Assembly (NCBI GenBank): GCA_017591395.1
Contig: WEDG01001459.1
Span: 248,001-312,000, forward strand
DNA: 64,000 nucleotides
Direction: 5' to 3'
From: Schistocephalus solidus
Taxonomy: Eukaryota > Platyhelminthes > Cestoda > Diphyllobothriidea > Diphyllobothriidae
Below the pieces are notes generated by a model. The model was given only the letters and a program-made list of their open reading frames with translations, was not told the origin of the DNA and searched no databases. Both the position numbers and the translations under genes were made by a program. Shown here piece by piece: positions 44,470 through 54,719 of this stretch; positions within the stretch are counted from its first letter, which is position 1; each line of letters starts with the position of its first letter.

Positions 44470-44720
44470 ACTTGCGCTACATCCACCAGACTCCTTCTTC
44501 CCCACCCACCTGGTATCAAGACAGAGTCACGAAGACCGGAGGTACCTGTGCCCGGGTAGTTGGCGCGGTGTGAGCCTGCACTTACGTATTCCGCCACGCT
44601 TCCCTCCCCCATGTGCGGCATTTGTTAGGGGTGTGTAACCCCGTTAAAGTCTGCCCTGCCCTTCCCGCCCCTCCGTCCCGTGTTGGTCAAGCGCATCTAC
44701 AACGCGCCACGGTTTCGGGG
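44470..44720 (-). mobile_element. leader module, type B fragment
   Basis: It contains CACCTGGTATCAAGACAGAG, CGAAGACCGGAGG, GTGCGGCATTTGTTAGGGG and GTGTTGGTCAAGCGCATCTA, the type B words found at 16.3 and 52.35 kb. No ORF. Confidence 0.6.
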
Positions 44721-44734
44721 GAGACCTATTCCTA

Positions 44735-44850
44735 ATAGTAACCCTAACATAAACCTAAATCGTAGCCTTACCCTACAGTTACAACTAACCCTAGCCTTAG
44801 CTATAACGCCGACCCTTAACGTCATCCTATTTACCCTGGGATTTTGCTTA
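44735..44850 (-). repeat. degenerate telomere-like CTAACC patch
   Basis: Repeated CCCTAAC / CTAACCC / CCTTAGC units, minus-strand member of the family at 22.33 kb. Confidence 0.5.
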
Positions 44851-44859
44851 AACACACCA

Positions 44860-46265
44860 GTATTGCGCGCGCTTCTTGTTCTCATTTCCCGTTAAGGGGG
44901 CCATATAAGTCATCTTTTCCGAACGACCTTATCCACCTGTACGCAACTCGCACCTTCCCATATTTGAGGAGAAGAAAAAGAAGCGATTTGAAAACACCTT
45001 TTGAGGCCGTGCCTTCAAACTAGCCTTGAAAGCTTGACTCTTGAAAATGTCAATTCGAGAATCCACCTATAATTGTATCTAAGGTTGCCGTAGTCTGAGG
45101 AGAGGGAAGTGTTTCGAGGGTACCACACAAAGAAGAACCCCCAAGTTTTCAAACAAGACAAGTTTCCTTGAGAATTTGAACCATAATCGGTAGGCAGTTT
45201 CCGGTCACGTTTTCCAAACAAAATGACCATTTATACAGTCATTTCAAGGTCTGTTTCTCCATACTCCAGAACGATGATCAAGAAATAGGGTCTAAAAGTA
45301 ATCCTACGCAAGAACCAAGGTGAATTTACAGCGCTAATCTGTTGACTAGGTCTCAAACCGTGAAGATAAGGGAAATAGCCAATATCCGAGATTCTGCTAA
45401 GGCATGCTCCTGCATCGCTTTGGAACAGAGTGGTCCAGACGCGTTCATTTCCTCTACTCAATTTCCTACATTACACGCTGTCTAACTTTAAGTTACTGCT
45501 GTCCTGACGTACATCTCCCAATGTCATAGATGCGACGCACTTTAGAGCTATAAGGATATCGTGTAGGCGGCAAAACAGGCGGGGTAATCCAGGCCTCGCG
45601 TCAGAATTGAGGTCTCAATAATTCTTCCTTAATGTAGCTATATGCAAACAGCGACGGACGTGAGTAAAGTGCGTTTCACAAATTTTTAAACAAGTAGGCA
45701 CGAATGCAACAGGCGTAGGGCTATACTGCCGGATAGGTGACTCTTTATAGATAAATATGCTTTTGAATACACACACTACAAGAATCCGCAATATTTGTTT
45801 TGAGGAAAATCCAAACTAACCCCTTCGGATGCTGCGCACTATGAGACGGCTTTTACTGCCTGCAGACCGTCGATAGCAACAGTTTCTTTTCCTGCTTCAG
45901 AGGCGGAGTACCTGAATGCAAATGTGCACGTAGTAGGTAGTTTGAAGTTTTTAGTGATATTTCTCGGGAGGTCTCCTGAGCACTAAGATCAGTTTGCGTC
46001 TCCACAGTAAAAATTAACCGACAGAGCGGATCGAGTGTGTGCCCCTTCAAGGATACTTTTTCAATGAATACACCATTGTTGACGTCAGGAGTTTTGTGGC
46101 CATCAGGTGGTTGTCATAACACGTCAGCGCTGGGGTGTCGATATTTGCGGAGACCCGCATAAAAGTCTTATAAGCTGAGGCCGCTATTCTACTTGGCAAC
46201 GTGGAATGTTCATTCTTGTCCACACAATCCACTGAGCACACGACCAGAAAGGAGGTCAGATCTGG
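44860..46265. other. no recognised gene
   Basis: A minus-strand frame is open from 45461 to 45015 with one in-frame stop at 45231 (about 148 codons: MSRGNERVWTTLFQSDAGAC ... NSPWFLRRITFRPYF). It is unidentified. FLRRITF also occurs at 30.1 kb, so an unrecognised old element is possible. Confidence 0.3.
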
Positions 46266-46269
46266 TTGC

Positions 46270-46900
46270 TTGCGAACTAGTGTGCCACAAGGTGGAAATC
46301 GTTGCTCTCAGCTAAACCCCTTTTAGTGGCGGACATCGAAAGGCAGAGCGGTGACACACCGGAGGCCAGCTTTGCCATCAGTAAAGACGTCGTGAGACGA
46401 CCGTACTGCCCGCCCCAAAGAAACAGTTATCGTTTAATTACGCCTTGACGGTCACTCCGCAGGAAAAAACTTGCCACCGTCGTCAGTCTCTACCCCTCCC
46501 TGATGAACCATTCCGATGACTGGAAAAGCAAATTCTACGAATACCTGCACGCCCTCTAACAACTGTGCCGAAGGCAGGCAGATTTATTGTCTTCGATAAC
46601 TTCAATGCCCGCGCTGGCACAGACGAGGCTGCCTGAGAGGGAGGGCTGATTCGCCATGGGATTGTTAGCTGCAAGAGGAATGGCCTTCCGCCAGCACATA
46701 ATATAGTCTTCCCTGAATAACACCTTCCATCATCCGATTCGAAAGAGGTTGCCGTTGATGCATCTTGGGTCACGCAATCGACAGCTGGATTAAGTCATTG
46801 TTCAGGGAGCGGGATCAACGTGACCAATGCTGGACGGACCACTGTTTTGCCATCTGCAGCGACAACTACAAATCCACAGCTCACCTAGATGTAGGCAACC
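46270..46900 (+). pseudogene. LINE-E APE endonuclease relic
   Basis: 46460-46600 decodes to KLATVVSLYPSLMNHSDDWK, SKFYEYLHAL, corresponding to the [28 protein letters not shown] block of LINE-A (given here in two parts). 46590-46640 gives DNFNARAGTDEAA in one frame, the [13 protein letters not shown] motif with Gly to Asp and His to Glu changes. Heavily frame-shifted. Confidence 0.7.
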
Positions 46901-46966
46901 ACCGGGTAAGTTAAATACTGTACTGAAATGAAGTAGACTCAATCGCTGGGACAAGAGGTGTATTCA

Positions 46967-47005
46967 CCTGACGTTTCAGAATCCAGCTCGAACCCATCTT
47001 CAGAG
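46967..47005 (-). ncRNA. decayed hammerhead-like motif HHR6
   Basis: The minus strand reads CTGAAGA, T, GGGTTC ... GATTCT, GAAAC, GTC, AGG. The core and cleavage triplet fit, but stem II is largely lost. It sits in LINE-E next to the endonuclease/RT boundary, as HHR2 sits in LINE-D. Confidence 0.5.
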
Positions 47006-47059
47006 ACAACATCGGATACCCCCAATGCATGCAAACCTCTTCGAAGACATCCAAGGCCA

Positions 47060-47570
47060 TCCATCACGAACTATTGTTCGCCGATGCCTGTACGCTTAAC
47101 ACTAAAACGAAAGAGAACTTGAGGTGAAGCATGGCCTTCTTTGCCTACAACTGAACAACCTTAGAACTTTCAATCAGTACAGAGTAGTCAATGATTACGG
47201 GTCAATCTGATGAGCAAAAAGCATCCAGGATCAGCATGAATAGAACTCGCCTCGCATCTACAGACAAAGTGGCCTTCCTGGTAAGTGCAATCTCAAGGAA
47301 CATCAAGATTTCCAACAAAAGTGCAAGTCGGATAACCGAGACAAGCCTTCGAGCGGTTGCAGCCCACTGTTTGGAATAACTGCAAACTTCTCCTGAACAC
47401 AAAACTGAGGATACATGGGGCCAGCATCCTGACAACGTCAGTTTACGGCTCAGAGGCGTGGACAGCAAAAGAAAGTCAAGTAATGATACCCAAATATTTT
47501 TACCTCAGGTGCATCCACAGAATACAAAGAGCTGAACTGGCGAACCAGGATCCATTATAAGGACGCAGAG
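47060..47570 (+). pseudogene. LINE-E RT palm and connection relic
   Basis: LLFADACTLNTKT near 47068 corresponds to [13 protein letters not shown]; the second catalytic Asp is changed to Ala. Further on, pieces match LTISTxKTVV, FLVSAISRNIKISNKSASRI (cf. [20 protein letters not shown]), TKLRIHGASILTTSVYGSEA and FYLRCIHRIQRAELANQDP (cf. [19 protein letters not shown]). Confidence 0.75.
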
Positions 47571-47627
47571 GAACGAACTAGCACCCAAAGTATCCACACA
47601 ATGGTGAGAAAGATACAAGTGCAGATG

Positions 47628-48005
47628 AACATTGTCAACAAGGACAAGGGAGACAGGCATGGCCATTTCTGGCTCATAGCCGTCATCAGCCAGTCATACC
47701 CAACCGCAGGTGGTGCACCATCCAGGCTCGAACCCACAAAACGATTTAAACCGGCAAGAAAAAGAGCCCAAGTTCGCGGATTCGACCCTCGAGTGGAGCA
47801 CCACCTGCCGTTGGGTATGACTGGCTGATGACGGCTAATGAGCCAGAAATGGCCATTCAGTCTCCCTTGTCTTTGCAGGCAAGGTTAAGCTGCCCACTAT
47901 GCTAGCCGCTGTGTGGCTGCTGGCGAGACTCGAGACTGAGCCTCAAGGCAGAACAAACGAGTGAGTGTCGTAACCGATCAGTGAGCGTTCATCAACCAAT
48001 GCCAG
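47628..48005. mobile_element. SINE-A head-to-head pair S8 nested in LINE-E
   Basis: 47628-47738 is a minus-strand body fragment (GACAAGGGAGACAGGCATGG, CGTCATCAGCCAGTCATACC, AGGCTCGAACCC). 47739-48005 is a plus-strand copy starting TTTAAACCGGCAAGA, which lacks the 5' half of the tRNA-like block but has B box GGATTCGACCCTCG and a complete body and 3' end (GATCAGTGAGCGTTCATCAA). Confidence 0.8.
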
Positions 48006-48029
48006 ATACAACTGCGTTCGAGCGGCTAT

Positions 48030-48620
48030 GTTGCAAGGACGGATGGCAAGTTCCTGCGCAGTTCGCAATTCGAAGGAAGTATAGCTAAAGATACTCGCAG
48101 ACAAGGTGGACAGAAACCTCGTTACAAGGCCATTGCATAGAAGTAGCTAGAAAAAAGAGGAAAACATGCAAATTTCGAATGTCACGGATCAACACTGTAA
48201 ACATCCAACATCCAAAAAGTGCCTGTATTGCTAACTAATGTTTACAACACGCATCGGACTAGTTTAAAATCTTCGAATCCGCCGTCATGAAACACGCCGA
48301 CTCACCAATTATCACGCAGCCTGTCATCATAACCAACAACGTCGCGGAAGTAAACCCATATTCCCCACAACCACTTAGAGCATAACCAGCAGTGTGAACT
48401 CAGTCCCAAACTCTCCAGATTGGGTCCGCACCTTCGCATCACATATAAGCTCTGTCGGTCACTTACGAATCTATCGCACTGCAACCGGCGAAACAGTGAT
48501 AGTAGCGCCAAGGGACACCAGTCACACACGTCTCACCTACCCACCCTGTCCCAGAATGCTCGGTCATCAGGTGAGTCTGTTCGGCCATATTTGCATTCAC
48601 AAACCGCATCAGTGAAACAG
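48030..48620 (+). pseudogene. LINE-E C-terminal fingers, decayed
   Basis: TRIGLV near 48247 and, at 48425-48480, RTFASHISSVGHLRIYRTAT with GETV correspond to finger 2 and its TETGEP spacer. 48535-48605 gives YPPCPRMLGHQVSLFGHICI (finger 3, second Cys spacing changed). Frames shift repeatedly. Confidence 0.65.
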
Positions 48621-48656
48621 CTTAGTCCAGACAAATCACAACGCGTCATACCTGCC

Positions 48657-48660
<4 letters not shown>

Positions 48661-48686
<26 letters not shown>
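48661..48686. repeat. (CA)n microsatellite
   Basis: 13 CA units right at the end of LINE-E. Confidence 0.95.
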
Positions 48687-48689
<3 letters not shown>

Positions 48690-49238
48690 ATTTGCTACAC
48701 ACCCGAAAACTTACTCCACACGATGTGCATATGCAACACCTTTCCGCGGCATATCAAAGTGTTCTCCTGTAGAAGGCATACAATCCACGCTGTCTGCGTC
48801 GGTATGGCGTACGAAACGTCGCATATAAGACCACGCAAATCTCAAGCAAGTGGGAGACATGTCTCCTTTCGCACATTTGATGTCATGTGGGGCACTCGCA
48901 GATGGGCTGCTTAATCTTTTCAGTCACTTTGCCCGGTTTCATCAACAGTTCGCTGAAAGACTCAAGCAGTCGACTGGTGCACGAGAGAACGGTCAGAGCA
49001 AGTGAGGCCAGCACCGAGGATTCCAGCCCTAGGGCAGATCGGCGCACTCATAAGTACTAATAAATCTAATGCGCTTCTATCTATTAAGACGGACTAAGAA
49101 GGCGCACTTGGAAAGCTGCCCACTGATTGGAGAACTGGGTCCTCACAGAAGCATTATGACGTGACGGATTACAACGGCTTCTTTTACACGTGGTCTTTGT
49201 GGCATTCTGATGTAGGTACGATAGTTCAATCTGAGAAG
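48690..49238. other. no recognised gene
   Basis: Short frames only. Confidence 0.35.
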
Positions 49239-49239
49239 T

Positions 49240-49490
49240 ATGGCCAGGTCGTGCGCGGGTGGCGTAGACTGGCAGGTCATTTTCGTCACCCAATGCGCCT
49301 ACACCCACCTCCGGTCATCTGGACTTTGTCTCACCACCGGAAAAAGGTCAGTGGAGGGAGAAGGAGTGTGCCAGATGCTGTGCAAATGCGACTCACGCGC
49401 AAGTCACAGGGATGAAGCCGACTTCACGGGGCCTGCGGTGGACTTGGTCAATCTGCCGAGTGCGTGCTCGGAACGTTTCCTCGTCAAGCA
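49240..49490 (+). mobile_element. leader module, diverged copy
   Basis: Family words in order: ACCCACCTCCGGTCATCTGG, GGACTTTGTCTCACCACCGG, GGAGTGTGCCAGATGCTG, CGACTCACGCGCAAGTCAC and GCGGTGGACTTGGTCAATC. No ORF of the LINE follows. Confidence 0.55.
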
Positions 49491-49499
49491 GGTAGCAAG

Positions 49500-50177
49500 T
49501 GCGGCCGATCACTATTTTTTACCCTGCTGGACAAAATTTACCAGCTAGAAGGCAAAACAGGAAGGCCAAACGTGACGACATCAATTTACGTTGGGGGCCA
49601 AACGAGGGAGGGATTAAGGGCTATGAAAATCATTGCTGCCTTAAACAACCTCCGTTGATTTATTAGCCAGCTAACAATGGAGCAGGTCATCGGGTTTGAG
49701 GAGGAATTTATAGATGAGCGTGAAAAGGGCGAAAACACTAGCACATTGCCGGAGCACCTTTTTGAAAGTTTAGAATTTGAATGTTTACCAAGGATGCAAG
49801 GAATTAAAATGCGAAAGAGTCCGTTTGTAGTTAAACACACACACACCCACAATAATAGTTTTGACTGCTGTGAAATAAGTTGAAAGCCCCGCCCCCTACT
49901 ACACCGCCATTACCACCATCCGCACCGCCTGACGAATTTTTCGTCTTCTTCTTCCCTTTCTTCGTCCTCCTTATCTTTTTCTTTATGTTCTTTTATATAA
50001 AACAACAAAAACACATAATATAGCCACCCTGTCTTCAGCGCAGCGTCATTTATTAGCACCATGCGATCATCGCGTGAGCTATGGAGCCTTTGCTCCAAAA
50101 CAAAATGGAAATGTCACTCCCATGGTACAAGCAGGGCAGATCAGCGTGCGACATCCGCACGCAACTCCGACTGCAAC
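49500..50177. other. no recognised gene
   Basis: Two overlapping short frames (49464-49658, 49677-49883). The second is acidic (MEQVIGFEEEFIDEREKGEN) and unidentified. Confidence 0.3.
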
Positions 50178-50180
50178 CAT

Positions 50181-50274
<94 letters not shown>

Positions 50275-50375
50275 GCTGCTGCTACTGCTGCTACTGCTAC
50301 TGCTACTGCTGCTGCTGGCTGCTGCTGCTGCTGCTACTGCTGCTGCTGCTGCTGCTGCTACTGCTACTGCTGCTG

Positions 50376-50412
<37 letters not shown>

Positions 50413-50432
50413 GACTGCTGCTGCTACTGACG

Positions 50433-50496
<64 letters not shown>

Positions 50497-50526
50497 AGCT
50501 GCTGCTGCTACTGCTGCTGCTGCTGC
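50178..50526. repeat. compound (CTA)n-(CTG)n trinucleotide array, ~350 bp
   Basis: About 32 pure CTA units, then CTG units with CTA, GTG and GGCTG interruptions, including a long pure (CTG)n run around 50438-50496. All frames over it are artificial poly-amino-acid frames (Leu, Cys, Tyr, Ala, Ser). CTG runs of this length form slipped hairpins. Confidence 0.97.
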
Positions 50527-50529
50527 GAC

Positions 50530-51414
50530 TTTCGTTGAGTTTTTATGGCCGGTGCCATTGTCGCTGCTATGACTGCTACTCACGGTGGTTAATGCTACTA
50601 GTGATAATAACCACGATTTACTGTTAGTTAGACGGCCTCATGCTTGCCGACAATTCCCTTCCTCTCTTGCTGCAGAGCCAAGGCATCTGTCCTCTAGTGC
50701 AGTGAATTTCCCGGTAGGCATCTTTTACCATCGTAGGGGGATTTCAACGACGTCTGTATGAATCGGGGTTCCAGTAAATGCCTCGGGAAGGCAAAAAAAG
50801 AATATACACGATGTTGCATATTTTTTTCAGTCAAGCAAGACACAATCCAATTAATGCGTCCTTTCTCCCGACCTCTAACTTGGTAACCTTGTCTGCAGTC
50901 GGCTCGACTATAAGGGCTATTATCCAGTGGCCGGAAGTAGGATGGTGGGGGAAGGGGATACGGGCAAATCGAATTTGCCTTTCATCCGACCTCTTCTTCC
51001 TCTTGACCGCCCCGTAACCATGGTGACCAGTCTGGTTTCACACAGATTGACAATAGTAAAAGCAACAGCAGCGACAGCAGCAGCCTAACAGCTGCGAATA
51101 AGATGCAGCGGCCCCTTCCTGTTACCACGCCCACGTTGCGCCTCATTGTGCTGCTGACCGTAGAGGACGCGCAGTCGACACCCAGAAGCCAGCCGTGGTC
51201 GCGAGAAGGCATGCAGCTGCTTGCTGAGGTGTTCCGGATTCCGACACTATCGGCAGCCCGCAGACCGAGACAAGGCGAGAGCATTCACTGTCTGTACTAC
51301 ATGGCCTCCAACCGGAGCCGGTACGGACAGAAGAAGCGAAAGGGCACGAGACAGCGAGCGAGAGAGAGAGAGAGAGGACAAAGGATAAAATGAGATGAGT
51401 CCTGCCTGGCGAGT
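50530..51414. other. no recognised gene; 96-codon frame at 51103-51393
   Basis: The plus-strand frame MQRPLPVTTPTLRLIVLLTV ... ends in a basic RARERERGQRIK tail that is simply the (GA)n tract at 51361-51373. No domain recognised. Confidence 0.3.
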
Positions 51415-51560
51415 GTGTGTGTGTGCCTCCTAAACGAACCGCGTACTAGATGCGCTGGACCAACATGGGGGCCAAATCAGGTTACGGCAGGCGTTATTCT
51501 TATTTCTGATGAGATCCAATAACAAATGCCGAACAAGGGGGTGGGGCGGTGCACGTGCCA
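51415..51560 (+). mobile_element. leader module, type B left half
   Basis: CCTCCTAAACGAACCGCG, GATGCGCTGGACCAACATGG, CGGCAGGCGTTATTC and AACAAATGCCGAACAAGGGG match 52.32-52.43 kb. It breaks off at the PLE RT relic that follows. Confidence 0.65.
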
Positions 51561-51569
51561 AACATGGCC

Positions 51570-52005
51570 ACGCGTAGGTATATCTGGGAAGATCGAGCCA
51601 AGGCGATCGTGGAAATTCTGCAGCATTTTCCTCTTGACCGTAACAAACTTGTCGTCCACGTAACGGCGCCAAAAGATCAGCGGCTGTTGGGGGTAGGCAA
51701 TCTTTCCCAGCTCTTGTAGGACCAAATCTGACACTAAACCGGAAAAGGGGGAGCCCGGTTGACTTCCTTCACTCGTTTCTCCTGCAAACGTGAAGTAGGT
51801 CTTTTGCAAAATTTAAATAGCCTCAGGAGTTGTTCCAATTTTGAGCAAACTTTGGGTTTCGTCGTATGACTCCGCCAGTTTTCTGCGCAAGATTTATTGC
51901 ATCGATATCGGCGGGATGACTGTAAGTAATGCTGTCACACCTGAGAGACCATGAGTTCGTCCAAATTGAATCCTGGTGCTGGCATACAGAGCTCTGTGCA
52001 GTCAC
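51570..52005 (-). pseudogene. Penelope-like reverse transcriptase fragment with RYVDD
   Basis: A minus-strand frame at 51809-51575 decodes MQKTYFTFAGETSEGSQPGS, PFSGLVSDLVLQELGKIAYP and PLIFWRRYVDDKFVTVKRKM. This is the PLE palm: YFxFxGxxYEQxxGTPMGSP-type segment, then RYVDD with both catalytic Asp. Upstream, a second frame (52005-51823) gives SLRCDSITYSHPADIDAINL, corresponding to the SFDVxSLFTxIP palm segment with altered residues. At the join, about 15 bp around 51812-51822, the frame changes. The end at about 51575 (FPDIP) is an abrupt break where a leader module begins. The copy lacks both the N-terminus and the GIY-YIG domain. Among the PLE fragments this is the only RT core in the window. 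Confidence 0.82.
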
Positions 52006-52314
52006 CTGAAGACCGACGTACTGGTATTTAATTGGCCCCTACATCCTACAATGGTTGCTTGTTTTATTGCTTCTTTAGTTCCCTGACGATGGACCCGAGT
52101 AAGAGTTTGAATGGTTAACAGCCTTCTTCCTCTGTAATTAAACAGCCGTCACTCAGGTCTACCTACACGCACTGTCTCAGGACATTCGGACATCTCGGTA
52201 ATATGCGTATGCATAAAAAGTCCAGACATCATCACAATGCATCGGTCTGCCTGAGCACACTTGTACTCCGCAGAATACACATGATCCTTCACGGTCACAG
52301 GTGTGTTTGTGTGT
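52006..52314. other. no recognised gene
   Basis: Possibly more of the PLE RT N-terminal region on the minus strand, but I could not align it. Confidence 0.3.
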
Positions 52315-52665
52315 GTGCTCCTTGTGCCCCCTAAACGGGCCACGTGAAAGATGCGTTGGACCAACACGGGGCCACACCAGGGCACGACAGGCGTTATTCG
52401 GGTTGCTCTCCCATAACAAATGCCGAACATGGGAGGTGAGGTGGCATGCCGCGCCAGCCACCTGCACCATCTCCCATCTCTGGTCTTCTTGACTCTGTCT
52501 TGACACCGAGCATAGGTGGGGGAGGGGAACAGAGTGCGGTAGATGCAGCGCAAGTCTACTATCACTTTAAACTAAATCACGCGCAAGTCACCGTACCTGC
52601 ATTACCCTGCTGTGGAGCGCACGCTGGACCTCGTCGAAATCGACGGTCGAACTATCGATATACGC
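52315..52665 (+). mobile_element. leader module, type B, complete solo copy
   Basis: Left half: CTAAACGGGCCACGTGAAAG, GTTGGACCAACACGGGGCC, GGCGTTATTCGGGTTGC. Right half: CATCTCTGGTCTTCTTGACTC, TGTCTTGACACCGAGC, GTGCGGTAGATGCAGCGCAA, CACGCGCAAGTCACCGTACC, GTGGAGCGCACGCTGGACC. The terminal hairpin CGTCGAAATCGACG is perfect, followed by GGTCGAAC. No LINE frame follows, so it ends as an independent unit. Confidence 0.7.
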
Positions 52666-52899
52666 TCATGGTTATAAAATCATGGTTATCAGCATGAATG
52701 CGTAGCAGCTGGCATCTACGAGGGACCATGGCATTTGGTTTCTTCGGACTTCCCATATCGTTAGCAGCTGACTTTTTACGCCAAATACCAAATGAACTGG
52801 AATGTCACGAGGGGAGGCAGTCGGACATGTACGGAAGGTCACGAAGTTGACTGATACGCTTCAAGAAGGAGCAACGCTTACTTAATACATACAGTAGAT

Positions 52900-53795
52900 G
52901 TCAACTGAAATTATCAAATGGGTTTTCGATTCGAACCAAGTAGTTAGGTAGTGTTGTAAAGTTGATAACCGTGCAGCCTAATCTGGAGATATTTCAGCCA
53001 TGTTAGTATGCCGGTTTTTGAACGAACTCCTTTCTAACTGCCTGGACAAGGATATTGTAAAAATGACTAAGAAAGTAGTATGTATTTTTCAGATTGCCTT
53101 TCAATGCTTTTATAAATTCAAATACACTTTATAGAAAATGGGCACAAAATATTCTTTCTTGTACTCGTTTGGTAGCAGAGTACGCCTGCGTCAAATTTTA
53201 TAGGTTTTAAAAAAGTTAATATGTATGAGATTTTTTAAGACCGCGAAATGTTCATTCATAATACATCATAGCCATCAATTCATTAATTTTGTTTATGAAG
53301 TATGCAACCTAATCGGCACTCGGTGCAACACTTTGTGTGACCTAGAGAGAGATGTGAATTTACTTAGACCAAATGTATGCAACATATAGTTTGGAAACCT
53401 TAAATGCAAGCGTAACGGCCGGTAGCGTTCAAAATTATTCGGCAATTAAGAAAGTTTTTTAAACCAAAAAGATATAACGACTTCAAGTAGAAAACTTGAA
53501 TTTAGCGTACTTTCCTACCAAACGAGTACACGAAGAAATATTTTTAGCATGTTTTCCTTAAATTATATCTAAATTTATAAGGGCATCGCAAATCAGTGTG
53601 AAAATGTCTACTACCTAGGTACTCCTTTTTAACAGCATATGCTTTTTGAAGACTTTCAGTAAGAAGCTCGTTCAAATGCCAGTATCCTGTGGCGACTAAA
53701 ATATCTTCGGATTATACCACGTGATAATCAATATTACAACTCTACTTAGGTAACTTGTTGGAATCGAAAACACATTTAATAATTTCAGTTGAAAT
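52900..53795. repeat. ~900-bp foldback element with ~330-bp inverted arms
   Basis: The left arm (about 52900-53230) and the right arm (about 53445-53795) are inverted copies of one another. Pairs recognisable by eye: GTCAACTGAAATTATCAAAT with the complement of 53770-53790; ATATTTCAGCCATGTTAGTA with the complement near 53695; TTGAACGAACTCCTTTCTAA with the complement near 53665; TTATAAATTCAAATACACTT near 53112 with its partner near 53575; and TTGTACTCGTTTGGTAG (53158-53174) exactly matching the complement of 53512-53530. About 200 bp lie between. No ORF. The structure resembles a foldback or MITE-type element, or two head-to-head copies of one repeat. Confidence 0.8.
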
Positions 53796-53981
53796 TTCAC
53801 GAGAGAGCGAGAGAGAGAATCTACTATAAGTTTGCATTACTCTGAAGAAGAAACGTTTTGAGGCTTCTAGTGCATCCAGTTATAGTAACGACAAGCATTC
53901 GCAAATTAAGAGAAACCTAGGTACGCTCTTAAATTAATGGACTCAGAACTATCGGACAGTAAATCTATCTTCCTTGCATTC

Positions 53982-54187
53982 ATTACTGAACGCTCACCGA
54001 TCGTTAACGGAACTCACTCGTTCCGCTCTGCCTTGAGGCTCACTCTCGAGCCCCGCCAGCATCCGCGCAGCGGTTAGTAGCAGAATAGGCAGATCAAATA
54101 TTGCCGGCAAAGACAAGAGCTATTGGAATGGCCATTTCTGGTTTATTAGCAGTCGTCAGCCAGTCATACCCAACCCCAGGTGGTGCG
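53982..54187 (-). mobile_element. SINE-A fragment S9a
   Basis: ACTGAACGCTCACCGATCGT, CTCGAGCCCCGCCAGCATCC, ATTGCCGGCAAAGACAAGAG, GTCGTCAGCCAGTCATACCC, ending abruptly at AGGTGGTGC before the B box. It faces the plus-strand dimer that follows. Confidence 0.85.
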
Positions 54188-54209
54188 TTCCTCAACAAAT
54201 AAAGTCAAT

Positions 54210-54716
54210 ATTCTCGATCTAAAGCGGCAAAACAGCGAGCCTGTGGCTCAATGGTCAAAGCGTTGAACTTCTAATCAACGGGTCAGGGGTTCGAACCTCG
54301 GGTGGTGCACCACCTGGGGTTGGGTATGACTGGCTGATGACGGCTGATGAGCCAGAAATGGTCATTCCAGTTACCCTTGTTTTTTGCCGGCCACATTCAT
54401 CTGCCTCTTCTACTGCTAGCCACTGTGCGGTTGCTGTCGGAGCTCGAGAGTGAGCCTCAAGGCAGAACGGAAGGAGTGAGTTCCGTTAGCTATCGGTGAG
54501 CACTCATCAACGAATGCCAATATTCCCGATCTAAGACGGCAAAACAAGGAGCTAATGGCTCACTGGTTGAACGCTGAACTTCTGATCAACAGGTCACGGG
54601 TTAGAGCTTGGGGTGGGGCACCACCTGGGGTTGGGTATGACCGGCTGATGAGGGCTAATGAGCCAGAAATGACCATTTAAGTCTCCCTTGTCTTTGCCGG
54701 CAATATTCATCTGCCA
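54210..54716 (+). mobile_element. SINE-A head-to-tail dimer S9b, reference copy
   Basis: The first monomer is complete. Head GATCTAAAGCGGCAAAACAG (from 54216), A box GTGGCTCAATGGTC, anticodon-arm-like GTTGAACTTCTAATCAAC, B box GGGTTCGAACCTCGG, body CACCTGGGGTTGGGTATGAC and GGCTGATGAGCCAGAAATGG, 3' part GAGTGAGCCTCAAGGCAGAA, end CATCAACGAATGCCAATATT. The next monomer begins with GATCTAAGACGGCAAAACAA at 54528, a period of 312 bp, and is 3'-truncated near 54716. This pair defines the family and its tandem junction. Confidence 0.92.
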
Positions 54717-54719
54717 AAT

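Larger units (their letters stand above)
46270..48620 (+). mobile_element. LINE-E: decayed plus-strand LINE with nested insertions
   Basis: Endonuclease relic about 46270-46900. A PLE terminal fragment with a hammerhead-like motif lies at 46930-47020. RT palm and connection relic spans 47060-47570. A SINE-A pair is nested at 47628-48005. C-terminal linker and fingers run over 48030-48620. The order matches LINE-A. Both nested pieces entered after the LINE. Confidence 0.75.

Noticed and set aside
48800..48825. GAAACGTC at 48807 as a hammerhead 3' core
   Set aside because: No CTGANGA core upstream within a plausible distance.
50053..50583. 163- to 176-codon frames over the 50-kb trinucleotide array
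   Set aside because: Artificial poly-Leu/Ala, poly-Ser, poly-Tyr/Cys frames from (CTA)n(CTG)n.
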